From: Branchiostoma floridae
Taxonomy: Eukaryota; Chordata; Leptocardii; Amphioxiformes; Branchiostomatidae
Reading direction: 5' to 3'
Assembly (NCBI RefSeq): GCF_000003815.2
Contig: NC_049979.1
Span: 3,001,353-3,065,352, forward strand
Length of the DNA: 64,000 nt
The position numbers and the translations under genes were made by a program. A model generated the notes under the pieces. It was not told where the DNA came from. It searched no databases and worked only from the letters and a program-made list of their open reading frames with translations. Positions 1 to 12,100 of the stretch are shown here, one piece after another; position 1 is the first letter of the stretch, and each line of letters begins with the position of its first letter.

Positions 1-876
1 TGCAGTGACCTTCTGATAGCTGTATATCTTTGCGTCGTGCTCAGCACCAAGGCAAGATGCCGTGATATGAGCAACACTCTTAAAGAAAATTGATGCCACT
101 TTGGACTCAGTATCTGTCAGTGCAGAACCTTTCTAAAATAGTTGAGTATCAATGTCAGTTGGGCATTTGTGGGTTATGCTAAGACTAATATTGTTCATTA
201 TGATTCCATTCTATGACTAAAGCAATGTTCATTTGTAGAATGGATGACATCCTCTGGAAACCCCGAAACTGATGTGAGTGTGCAAATAGAAAAAGAAAAA
301 GTTTGGCCAAAAAAATTGCCTTCATTATGAAATCTATGTGATCAAGAAGCTTGAACAAATGACAAAACATATCGAGTATGGTGTACCAAATGATATGTTC
401 TTCATTTTGTTCTTTCACATATTGTCATCTTTGTCTTTGGAATTGACTCTCACACCCTACAATATCAATATTTGTCTTCTGATATTTTTTTGCAGCTTGT
501 ACAATTTATAGTATGATGAAAACTTTTTAAAGATTTGGAAACAGACAAAAATTAATGTGTGCATATGTGTCATCGATGTAATATCAAATCGACATGGCCT
601 GATGCCTAAAAACAAGAAAAGGCAAGCGATACTCTTTCAAAACATCTTTCAGCCTATTTTTTGACACCGAATCTGTCAATGTGGAGGGGCTCCTAATAGC
701 CTGGTATTAATGTTGATGGGGCATCTGTCCGTGCGGGTTCCGTACGCAGAAGTGGTCATTTGCGCGGACAGAGGCAGATGTGCCCGTGCCTCGTGGTGAT
801 GGTCGTCATCAACTCTGCTAAACCACTTATTTAGGGAGAACAGAGGAGGAAATGGACTCAGGAATGATGGGCACAA

Positions 877-1400
877 CTTTCTTAGGGGTGGTTAAGGATG
901 ACATTGTTTATGTAGGGCTGAGTGTTCAAATACCGGCAAGGGTTTTTTTTTCTTTGTTGCTTGTTTCTTTGAAAGTCTCTAAATCAAAATAAAAACAGCA
1001 GACTTATTCGAATATTACAAAAAAATTAGTCCGAAGTGGATGGCTTTTTAGGCCGGGGGTTAAGGATCGGATTGTTTATGTAGGGCTGAGTGTTCAAATA
1101 CCGGCAAGGGTTTTCTTTTCTTTGTTGCTTGTTTCTTTGAAAGTCTCTAAATCAAAGCAATATGTATGTTCGAACATAGAAAAAAAAACACTGTCTGACG
1201 AGCATAGCTTTTTAGTGGTGGTTAAGGATGGGATTGTTTATGCAGGTCAGAGTGTTCAAATCTGAGTGAAAGTGTTCTTTGTTTCTTCGTTATTTCAAAG
1301 TCTCTAACAAAAAAAAAAAAGCATGTAACTTCCAAGTATCAAAAATAATATGGGAGTGTCAGATTAGTGTCAGACTTTTTAGGAGTAGTTGAGCAATGGT
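877..1400. repeat. Tandem repeat, 3 copies plus a partial, about 165 bp period
   Basis: Three successive units share GGTTAAGGAT, then ATTGTTTATG, GAGTGTTCAAAT and TCTTTGTTGCTTGTTTC followed by AAAGTCTCTAA. They start near 886, 1054 and 1213; a decayed fourth start lies near 1380. Units 1 and 2 are nearly identical, unit 3 more diverged. Purely intronic. Confidence 0.8.
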
Positions 1401-2687
1401 GTTTACTTCTTTATTTCTAACTGTCAACAAAATCTTTATCAGCTAACTCATGCCCGAAAGCTAATCACACGGAAACACACAGACTCAATGATAATGGTCA
1501 TAAGATAAAAAGTATCCATCTTGTCCAATCTGGCCTATAGATCTATCATATCGTGATTTTCTAGCTACGAATATCAAGAAAAAACAAGTGAGTGTGTCAG
1601 AAACAATTATTAGCAACAACTACAAAATATAGCACTAAAAAGTTCCAGTAGATATTTTCCTTGATGTCTTCAGGCAATTTTTAAAAGAAGACTTTATCAC
1701 TTTCGCTCAATTATCACTTATAAATAGCATAGCGTTTTCTTGCGTAGGAGATACCAGTCTCCAGCTTGACTTGACCTCTGACCGTTCCTATGGTAATTTG
1801 GTTTGTTCGAGGGCAAGTGTTTGGATGCAGATGTTGCTCCCTGTCAGCCGCCACCCTTTATATCTCATCACCATCTTGTTACCACACAGCGTATCTTTAC
1901 ATCCCATCCTTCACTGTCATGTGGATATGGATCAAGGGTGGGCCACACCAAGGCAGTTGGCCGGTTCTTGGGTTTTAAACAAAAATAACTTTACGAGGTA
2001 CAAAGTATGGTACAAAGTATGGCATCTTCATAACTACAGTTCTATTGCTTAACTTAAGGCTTATCTAACTAATACAGGAGTTGTAGTATGGGATAAGTTT
2101 CTTACATTCATTGGAGACTTTTACAATCAATTGAGGAATTTCTAATGTCTAAACCGTCTTTCATATATTTTCATGCAGGGGTTTTAAACTTGTCATCTTG
2201 TGCTGCCCAAAATTTTCATGTATCTTCAGTTCTGTAATTTCTATTTGTTAATGTTATAAACATACATCATGTTTCGTGGTAATATCTATTTATATTTGTT
2301 GGTATTTATGGATCTCTTAAAAGATTCTAGTAAAAATTATGATATTAGTGTGTGTTTGTTTTTTGTTTGAACCTTTATTCATTCATGACAAGCTCAAATT
2401 GGCCTGTAGGCCACTTTTCATTGCCCCCCCCCAATGAGTAATGCAAAAATGCTAGCAGCAAGACTAACACTATATTTCAAGTAGAATAGAATCTGTGTCA
2501 TTTATGTTAGTAGGTAGAATTTAAAGACACATTTTGTATGCCTATATTTTACTTGACTGGACAAAAGTCGGCATACTTTTTCTTACATCAGTAAAGGTTC
2601 AATCTTTGCTATTGAGATTGTGAATAGGTTTTTATATAGAATCATTTCAGTTTTTCAGCATCCCTTGTAGCACTCTCAGATTCCATG

Positions 2688-2909
2688 TGTAACGGTAGTT
2701 CACCTTTATCCGCATGGTAACCTATATCCATTGTTTTTACAAACAAGATATTTAGGGATATCTAGTCGACGGACGTTGATTTCAAATTGCACTACTTTCA
2801 TAGTATTCCAGTCTCAAATGCTTGTTAGTCGACTTGATATCCTTAATACTCCTATTCTACATACAACGGATAAAGGTTACCCCGCGGATAAAGGTGAACA
2901 AACGTTACA
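2688..2909. mobile_element. Palindromic MITE-like element (TGTAACG family), copy 1
   Basis: Starts TGTAACGGTAGTTCACC and ends GGTGAACAAACGTTACA. The inverted repeats run about 45 bases each side (TTTATCCG and GGTAACCTATATCC on the left, mirrored on the right), with inner mirrored segments around GTCGAC. There is no coding capacity. Three more copies of similar length lie at 10717, 26836 and 56888. Non-autonomous DNA transposon is the likeliest nature; the target duplication is unclear. Confidence 0.75.
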
Positions 2910-3053
2910 ACTGCTCCTCTTTTCAAGAGAAATTCAGGCTAGATTGAAGGTCAAGGTCAGTGTATTGTGATGCACTCCGTAAGCCTCCCGGTGCAGCTAT
3001 TCACGTTCGCTGTGAGTGTAACAAAAATCTTTCCCATCCATTTTCCTCCGTAG

Positions 3054-3143
3054 GCTCTGGACGGCTTTGTCTTCGCGCTGACCCGGGACGGCAGATTCCT
3101 GTACATCTCCGAGACCGTGTCGATCTATCTGGGGCTCTCGCAG
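3054..3143 (+). CDS. NPAS3: NPAS exon a: start of PAS-A
   Basis: Thirty codons in phase 0 at both ends, preceded by a pyrimidine-rich acceptor ending in CCGTAG and followed by the strong donor CAG|GTACGT. The peptide begins [15 protein letters not shown] and ends [12 protein letters not shown], the highly conserved N-terminal strands and helix of the PAS-A fold in the NPAS1/NPAS3/trachealess family. No earlier exon of the gene is recognisable between the window start and here, so the bHLH region lies outside. Unlike most later exons of this gene, neither edge is duplicated in the flanking intron. Confidence 0.93.
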
Positions 3144-6100
3144 GTACGTACCTCGCCCCAGCTGCACACACGCAACAGCAGATCAATGCTGATTTACGGC
3201 GGCCATGTCCGCCTGTCTTTAGAAACTATTACTTAGCCGACGCTGCACCTATGGGAGAGCGTAGGCTCCAAAGTGGAGGGCCGGCTATTTTCAGAGCCGA
3301 GAGGGGGCGATAAAGAGAGGGAAAGGACCCCTGCTGGGAGGCCATTGCAGTGTTGTGCTCCGGTAACATTCCCAAGGCTAAGCCTGGTCGGTAGCTTTCG
3401 GGAGCAAAAAGTTATAATGAAATCGAAGACAACAAATCACACAGAAATTGTGTATATTACTCGACAAACTGTTATTTCTTGTTTCTGCAAACACCATCAT
3501 TGTAGTGTTAATTTTGCTACAATCACATTGACCAAGATGGAGCCTGCCAAGCTTTCTGGAGCAAAAAGTATGATTTAGAAGACAACAAGATGCACAGAGA
3601 TTAGTCATGAGCATAAATCGAGTACTATACAGTACTACTTGGTGAACACTGTTAATTTTTCGTTTCTGCAAACATCCCGGCAAAGTCCCAGTTTGGAAAT
3701 GTGACCATAGCATTACACTACACGCTCAAGCCCTCCTTTCTTGCTTTTGGATGGCTTTGCTCGAATGTGCACTTTGTTGTGCCGACATGTACCAGTGTGG
3801 CATGCCCTTGCCCTGTTATTGAGATCCAACATGACAAAGCGCAGGGTAAGGTTTCCGTGATCTAAGGAGATAAACATCACCCCGTCCCAAAACACGGCAG
3901 AACCCGCATAATCTATGCGGGCCGACCGCGCACAGCGCCCCCACATAAATTCAGGAGCCTTCCCTGGTATTGATAATGGCCCTGAATATTCAGCATCAGA
4001 TGCACCCCGGTAATCCCTCTGATGCACTGGCCATCAAGCCGCCGTCTATAAATGTTCCCTCGCATGTCGGGTCACACGGGGGGAGCGGATGAAAATTCAG
4101 GGCCGTTACCACGGCCGGCCAAATGGCACATTGATCCAGTGTAATTGTGCCGAGTTTCTAGCGTTTAATTTCCCATTTAACTTCCGGCTACTTTGGACCG
4201 GTCGGAACGAGGCACAATCGTCTGCCGTGGCCTTGGGATAATGACGGCCCTAAGATCCTAGGAGGCGGTCAGATGACCATGAATATAGGATATAGGAGAA
4301 TAGTTTTTACACAACCAGCAGACACTTATATTGCTTTATAATGTTTCGATGTCTCTCAGACACCTTCGTCAGAGCTTCTAACTGGAGTTCTACTTCTCAC
4401 CGCTATATGTAGCAGATGTAGGTGGCGCTATTGCAGTGAGAAAACAATCCCAAACGTGGCTAAGCTTGTATCCCCCCTCGTCCCTCATCATCAAAACGTA
4501 AGCAATGTAATAAGTACCTGCTGGTTGTGTAAAAAGAACTCTCCTATATCCTATATTCTACCAACCTGATGAAACTATTTTCGGGACCATGAATATGTAA
4601 TGTTTTCCTCAAACTTCACTGGATTCGAACCCAGAACCTTCAGATTCTATGTCAACAATACTTACTACAAGACCACTTAACAAATGTAGGACGGTACTAT
4701 GTCTGCACCAAGTGTTTTCACTATTTCTGCCAGGCCTGTTCACCCCAGTGGGGCCAGTGTGGTCCCCAGACATGTCTCTAACCACAGACGTTGGACCTGC
4801 GGTTTGCCTGGCCGTCCCCTTGCTGGAACTGACATGTTTTGTCTGCACCTCTGGAGAGACACCCTAACGCAGCCCAGACTTTCTCCACCTGCAGTACATG
4901 ACCCTAACACAGACCAGACTTGCTGCACCTGCAGAGGATGATGGATTGTAACACCACTTTTAATTGGGGGTATAACTGAATGTGAAAGAAAACAAAACAA
5001 GGAAACACATTAGACAGGAGAAAGAAGAGTTCCTACCACATTTTTCATTCTTTTTCAACATTTCAAAACTCATACAAGGTACAGTACAAAACAGTACAGT
5101 ACAAAAACGAAAAAGGATGTGTCAGACTTCCCAAGACAGGTTGCTTGTCTGCCCCGAGCTCCCACCAACCCACTCCTGCCAACTTGACACATCAAAATAG
5201 AATAAAAACATACCAGAGCTCCACCTGAAAGGGGAAACATTCTGCAGAACATCCCGCCAGTCATACATTGTAACTTTGTGCATGTTACAGGCTGGACCAG
5301 ATTCTTCCTGGGGTTTTCAGCACATTAAAATGACAAAGTAACAAAGTATTCTATGTAAAATAATCTCCAAGGTATAAATACCTATAGTATGACTACAACT
5401 TACTGTTATGAGTTAGTGAAATATACAGGCACTGTCATGGGACAATATAAAAGTTTATTACTGTTACAGTTTGCAGTAAGGTCCGAGTTATACTGGTCCA
5501 GCATACTAGCCATGTCAGAAACTCTGGTAATAGTATCCATGGAAACCACCAGACCTGCACGACTTGACACATCGTTGCCAAGTTTCTCCACTTCGTTTTC
5601 CGTTGCTTGACATGCGAAGTGAATTTCCTATAGCCGGGCAAAACGACGACGCGGAACGAAATTATTCATGTGGATTCATGGGTCAGTTCCGCTCTCACCT
5701 CTGGCGGCGTTTCCGTGCTCTCCGGCCACGAACATGCCGTTCTGCCCCGAGATAAGAAGGTCTGGTCTGTTTTATCAGCGACGATGATTGCTCCGCGAGG
5801 TCCGGGGTCGCCCGGGTTCAGCCTTAAACTCACCCCGAAGGCTATCTGCCCACCCTTGTGTCAACTCGCAGGAATTCTCCAGCAATTTTGCTCACTTGGG
5901 GCGATCATTTTGCGGATCCCTCGAATCCTTTTAGGTCAGGAAATTGATGTTGAGGTCCGGATCGATTGATGCCCGGTGCCGGCCGGTGGCATGAACAATG
6001 AACCCTGACCCTTCATGCTCCGCTAAATCACCCATCTCCCTTTGTATTAGCCTCGCCTTTGATTGCCGCCAATGGCTGTTGATGGCAACTCTTGTGTTGA

Positions 6101-9100
6101 ATACGGAGGAAGCAACGAGTTTCTGACTGATAGTGCCGCTAAAGCAATCTCCAGCCTCCACCAGCATTTAGTGTAAGTGTCAGTGTTTGGTCCAGATTAG
6201 CCTTTCCGCCGTGAGTGCTCCGTTAGCGACCTTCTGATCGCAGAGCTATCACAGAGTGAGAAACGCACTGGGCGCATGTCATGGCAGTTTCTCAAGTGAG
6301 AAGGCGTGTGGATCACGCTTCGTATCTCCAAGTCCCCTGCCCCAAGCATGAAGTGAAGTTGACGTACGTAAATACGGGTTACCCCGAACATCTTCCAGCC
6401 TGTCAGAAGTGGTCAGGTTTGATCCCCGGGGTTTGAATGAGGTTGTGATTATGGGACACCTCTTCACGGCAGGATACGCTGACTCTGTCGCTCGGTGTTA
6501 CCGAGCTGGCGGATTAAAGAGATGGACAATAGAAGCTGGTGTGGAAGGAGGTCAACAAGAGGAATACAGTCAGTCTTATCATCAAAACACAGCGTTGGCA
6601 TTTTCAACTGACCTATCAGGATAACCGACTCTACATGATAAAGGGACTAACACACTTTTTTGTACATGCTCAGTCAGCATAAATGCCAGTTTTAGAAAAG
6701 AGATTTTTGCCTTCTTTATTTTGCTAAGAATGCTAAAAAGTTTGATTATTACAAGTCTAAAAAAAGCCAAAGATGAAGCCTATTAAATACTGCCCTTGCA
6801 AGACCACAGTTAGATGGCTGTTATACATGTAAAGCGTACTCAGGACATTGTAAAACAGCTGTTTTTGCACTTCTATATCAGGCTTTCCTTTTTCCAGACA
6901 TGTATGTTATACAGTGAGTTAGATCTATAGAACCACCATATACTTTGGACTGAGTAAATCCTGGGCCATGTAGATTTTGCTGGCAGAATGCTTTTGACCT
7001 AATGCAGACGCTCTGCCCTATGCCTACAGTGTACATTCTGGGCATACCCTGTCCTTATGACAACCCACCACACGGATGTTTGTTTATGGTGAATGCCAGT
7101 GATGACAGCCTGACCCACTGTCTGGCTACTGCCCTCCCTGCCAGAAAACCCCCCTCCCCCAGCTTTGACCTTGAATCCCAAACTGCTTGACCTTGCCAGG
7201 TGTGTCTCCCAAAGTCTTAAATTATAATTGATTTCAGACTTAGAAAAACAAAGGCCAACTATATACTGGTGAAAAACCGCCATGTGAGTCGCTGCCATGT
7301 GCGCAGCCATGACTGCGTGCGTCAGTTATTTTCCTCTTTAGCTTTAGACCAGTGACGACGACGGTTAACCGCCACGTAACCGTTTAACTATCACCTGAGT
7401 GCAAAGCGGGCCAAAGAGGGGAGGGTTTGAGCAAAAGTTCTCAGGCTTAGGGCTGATTTGTCTGGAGCCTGTTTTGAGGCCAGGCAGTGACAGCTGATTG
7501 ACAGGAGATTTGTAACAGTTGTTGTAAGGCTTTGTCACCCTTGTTCCTGGCAGTCTAACCCTTGTCCCAAGCCCAGCTAACCTCCCATGTCACCTCCCTG
7601 TAGACAATGGCGGGCGGCTTTGCCGCTACCATGGCAGCTTGTAAACCGATTTCAAGTTTCAAATTCAATTTGTTGGAGGTCAGTCCAAGGGCATTGGATT
7701 CCACATTTTCCCTGGGTGCAAGAGGGCAATAGTTTGAACATAGGGACTGTTAACGCTATATAGGGACAACACCAATCTTAGTTCTTGCTGTAGTGTAGTG
7801 TTGCTTTCTGTAGTGTCAATTTAGACAAAACAGATGCAGGGCTGACCCTTAGCATATTTTCATGGGTACAACATTTAAGTCTCAACATGGACTCAACAAT
7901 ATCTGATGAGGCTCTCCCCTCTGTCTTCTGTGGAGCTTACAGATCTGGATACAGGAATTTCATCGTCTGGATTTAGATCATACCACAAAACATGTAATGA
8001 ACATGAATAGTGGTGGCTCCATGTCGACTGGAGATCAGCCTTGCTTTTGTTCGAGATCTGAACTTCTCACTCCCAGTTCTCGCGATGCCTCGCAGTGTCA
8101 CTCACGTGTCTTTCGCCCACAATTCCTGCGTATGACGCAGGCCTCGTCATACGCCCATGAATGGTAAACCGTGATGGGGGTGTGGCGGGTGTGATACAAG
8201 CTCTGAGCTTTGTTTGGGACTAGGGCTGGATACCGGTACAAAACTGTTTTTTTTTCTTATTGGACCGGTCCCGAAAACCCGGACCTGAAAAAAATTAATG
8301 GACGGAATGTTGGACCAATTAAAAATGAACAAAATACATAATCAGGCATTCACACGTTTCGGGGATTACTGGTCGAGGAAAATAGCAAGAGCGAAGAAGA
8401 GTAGAGTTTATAGTCATTTCTACCAAGTTTTACAGTCAATAGTACAGACAGAGGTATTTAGCCTTTAGGATTTACTCCACAAAACAGATTTCTTCGTTGC
8501 GAAATGGACCATTGTTTTGAGTATCGTCCATTCACAAGTTTTCAAGACATACTGAATTAGGTCCAGGTTTAGGTCCAAACCTGGACCTGATCCTCTGGAC
8601 CTAAACCTGAATTTTCTGTACCGGTACCCACCCCTATTTGAGAGGACTCATCCTTACCACCATTCTCATGTCTACGAAGCTGTCTTCATTGATAGATGAC
8701 TGGTTACCTGCTTAACAAGGCACCATGGAACAGGTCTCAAATATGGCCATCAGTCAGTGTGCCACTCTGGTGGCAGGTCATTATTAGGATAATCGCCAGG
8801 TTGTTATTTGAATAATCACCTTGTGCTTGCGGCACTGTCCATTGAGACAGAAATTCCAGCACCTCTGATGGTTGGTAGGTATTAAATAATATTACATAAA
8901 GCTATATATATCATATTAGATGAAGTTTAGATGAGGATACTGAAACATTTAGAACAAACATGGAAAGTATGGGTAAGAAGCTTCCAACAACTTTTGTATT
9001 TTTGACCGGCCATTTTTCGTCTTGTTGAATTGAAAAGGTTAAATATGCTGCAATCTTTAAGTGAAGTGTGATAGCCGACAGACATGCATGATTTCTGAAC

Positions 9101-12100
9101 AATTTAAAGGAAGTCATGACAGATATGATTGTTTGAGTCAAAGTTGAACTGTAACTGATGAGGAAAGTTGAACTGTTAACAGTAATTTCCAAATCTAAAA
9201 TTGGACCGACCCAAATTTTTGACTGTCGATAAGAAAGGAGTAGAAACAGTCTCCTGGCTCCTGGAATTCAAACCAACGCCGCCAGATCAAAAATACAATG
9301 CGCTAAACAGTTGCACCAAAAGCCCAGAGCCCTTGGCACGATCAGTTTAGTGGCACTTGATCCCCTCTGTTACACTAGTCCCCCTTGTCAAGATTCAAGA
9401 CACAAAGTATACTCTGCAAAGGAATTCAGTAGGGACAAAACTAAAGAGACTCTACCAGTAAATCATTTTAACAACAGATTCAACATACGATTCAACATAC
9501 ATCAAAATGCCATGCACATTTTTAAAAAGCCATTAAGAAAAGCCTAATTAGTGAGCTTAATTCTCAGCATACCAAGACTGTTAATTAACATCAAAGGTAA
9601 TTATCCGGCATCCATCATTTTCTCCTGTCCCTGAGGGAAGCCATTGGGGATTATGAAAGTTGTGGATTTTGCATTATGTTAAAGATTTTGGGATGCATTA
9701 CGATATTGAAGGGATAGGTATATGTAAAAAACTGTTTTTTCTTCTTGGACTGGTCCGAAAAAACAGATCTCAAAAAACAAGTGGATTGGCTTTGGATCAA
9801 ATATAAAATGAACAAATATATTTAGGTTTAGGTTTACATGCAACAGCAGAGTAGAGTAGAGTAGAGTAGTACAGTTTACAGTTACTGTAATTTCTACCAA
9901 GTTTCTACAGTCAAACTTACATGTACAGAGCTCACTTGAAGACAGGATTTTAAAACTCCAGTGGGAGTCTGAGATACTCTGCCAAATAGATTCCTTTGTA
10001 GAAAGTTGGGCCATTGTTTTGAGTATTGCCCTTTCACAAGTTTTGACAAACGATTAGGTCCAGTTTCAGGTGCAGACCAGGACACGATCCTCTGGACCTG
10101 AATTTTGTGTGCCAGTACCCAACTCTATAGTAACGATCATAACAGATGCAGGGTGTGGGAAGTGAAGTGCACCTCACAACAAGCAGATGCTTCCCCCTTA
10201 TCGGAATCTCCGAGTGTTTGTCTGCACGGGCGTTAAGATCCTCCGTCGGCACGCAAGCCTGCGGGCTTTTCCGCCCGAGCACACTGTCAATCAGAGTAGA
10301 CACCACGAGTAACTCGTGACACTACTAATTTAAACTTTTCCATTTTCCGCGGAAAAACTGTTTTATACTTGAATTGCTTTTGAGCACATGTGAAGACCCG
10401 GGCCCACTCTCTTCACTTACCACCTCGCCGCTTCAAAGGACGAGAATTTAAGGGGTAATTAAACACCATTCTGCAGGCTGAGAAGGAAAATTGGAGCCAT
10501 TTGGAAGCCGGGGAAATCACTATTAGGATCTCAGGCGCTCCTGATGGGCTGCCGGGGGCAGCCGGCAAAATGGGGCAGAATGAGCTCCCTGATGAAGGAA
10601 ACAGAAAGTGCGTCATCTCAAGGTTTCAAGGAGTTGTAAGGAGTTGTGTAAGGAGTGTTTTCCGGCTGTGCTGAAGACGGAGAGAGGAAGTTTCCGGTGT
10701 TAGTTCTCCCACGCTGTGTAAAGTCAGTTCACCTTTATCCGTGGGGTCCGCTGTTGTTAAAGACAGTACATTTGGGGGCATCAAGTCGACAGATATTACT
10801 ATAACATTTATTAATATTGAACTTTGAAACCATCATCTGCCAGCTTGATATCCCTAAATACCCTGATTTTACAAACAACGGATATAGGTTACCCCACGGA
10901 TAATGGTAAACAAGCGCTACACGCACACACACACACATGATGCAGCCCCGCTGAGATAAATTAATTTCTTGGTCGGCTTCTAATAAGGATGAAGACCTGA
11001 TAACGGAGCGGAATCTAGGTCCCGGAGGCGTCAATTAGCCTGACGAGCTCCATCTAACCACTGGTTCTGTTTGCAAGCACGAGGAAGGGAAGTGTGTGCA
11101 TAGGGAGAACTGATCGAAATTCATTTTTGGGAATATGTGCACCAGTGCACGTAACCTCAGAATTTACATGTGCTAAAAAACTTTGGGTGCAAAACATTAG
11201 ATGATAAAGTACATGTAGAATGCTGTTAGCAAAAGGATGCATAAATAAATAAAAGGAGAACAGAGAGGAAAGAGTGGTCTTGTCCAGATAAAACTGTGAT
11301 AAACCCAACTTCAAAATCTACACTGAGCAGTACACCAAACTTTTTCTTTTGCTAACACTTTTGTAATAACATTATTTAAGTTAAACCCTTCACAAAAGTC
11401 TAGATGCCCAGATGCACCTGCAGTCGGAAGTGAGGTACAGATGAGCTCAAATAATAGGTTTACAAAAGTGCAAAATGTACCTAGCTTTTTTTAGTCCTGA
11501 CACAGGCAAAACGTAGCAGGGCCAGGGTACCAGGCTGCCTCGATGCGCATGGTGATGTACATGATGATTGTATATCCAAATCTAACATCGGTACCAGGGG
11601 TGTGGGTACAGGTCAAGACCTGAGATATTTGACAAAGTTACCACTGGTCTTCAATGATGACATTAACATGAATGAACACTTAAATAACAGATAACTTTTT
11701 TAGACTTCATGCATCTTATCATGCAGATTCCCCATGCTTTTGACAGGATCAAAGCAAAGACAGTGAACGTCCATGAAATGTTTCCATATTTTTCCAGAGC
11801 AAAATCTTCATCTTTTGTAACAACACACGTTTAGTAAGAAAATAACTTAAAGTAAGAAAAAATTTACAAGTCTATTTGAGCTCAGTGCAGGCTCTGGTAT
11901 TTTGAACCTAAATGATTTTTGCAGTAGTGCATGAGGACACATCCCTATCAGCCGGCCATTTGCCTTGGAAGTTACACGAACGAACTAGGCAATTTCAAAG
12001 GATCGCCACATCAAGGGGGCCGGCGACTCACAAGCGAGGGTGCCTTAGCGTCAGAGCAGTCAGGCACACCGAGAAGGTCTGCACTGGGGTGCTTGCAGAA

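Larger units (their letters stand above)
1..3053. other. Intron upstream of NPAS exon a
   Basis: No exon is recognisable here. The stretch is AT-rich and contains a threefold tandem repeat (about 877-1400) and a palindromic element (2688-2909) that ends 145 bases before exon a. Reading frames up to 93 codons near 1771-2052 show no family resemblance and lack splice support. The bHLH-coding exons of the gene are expected further left. Confidence 0.7.
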
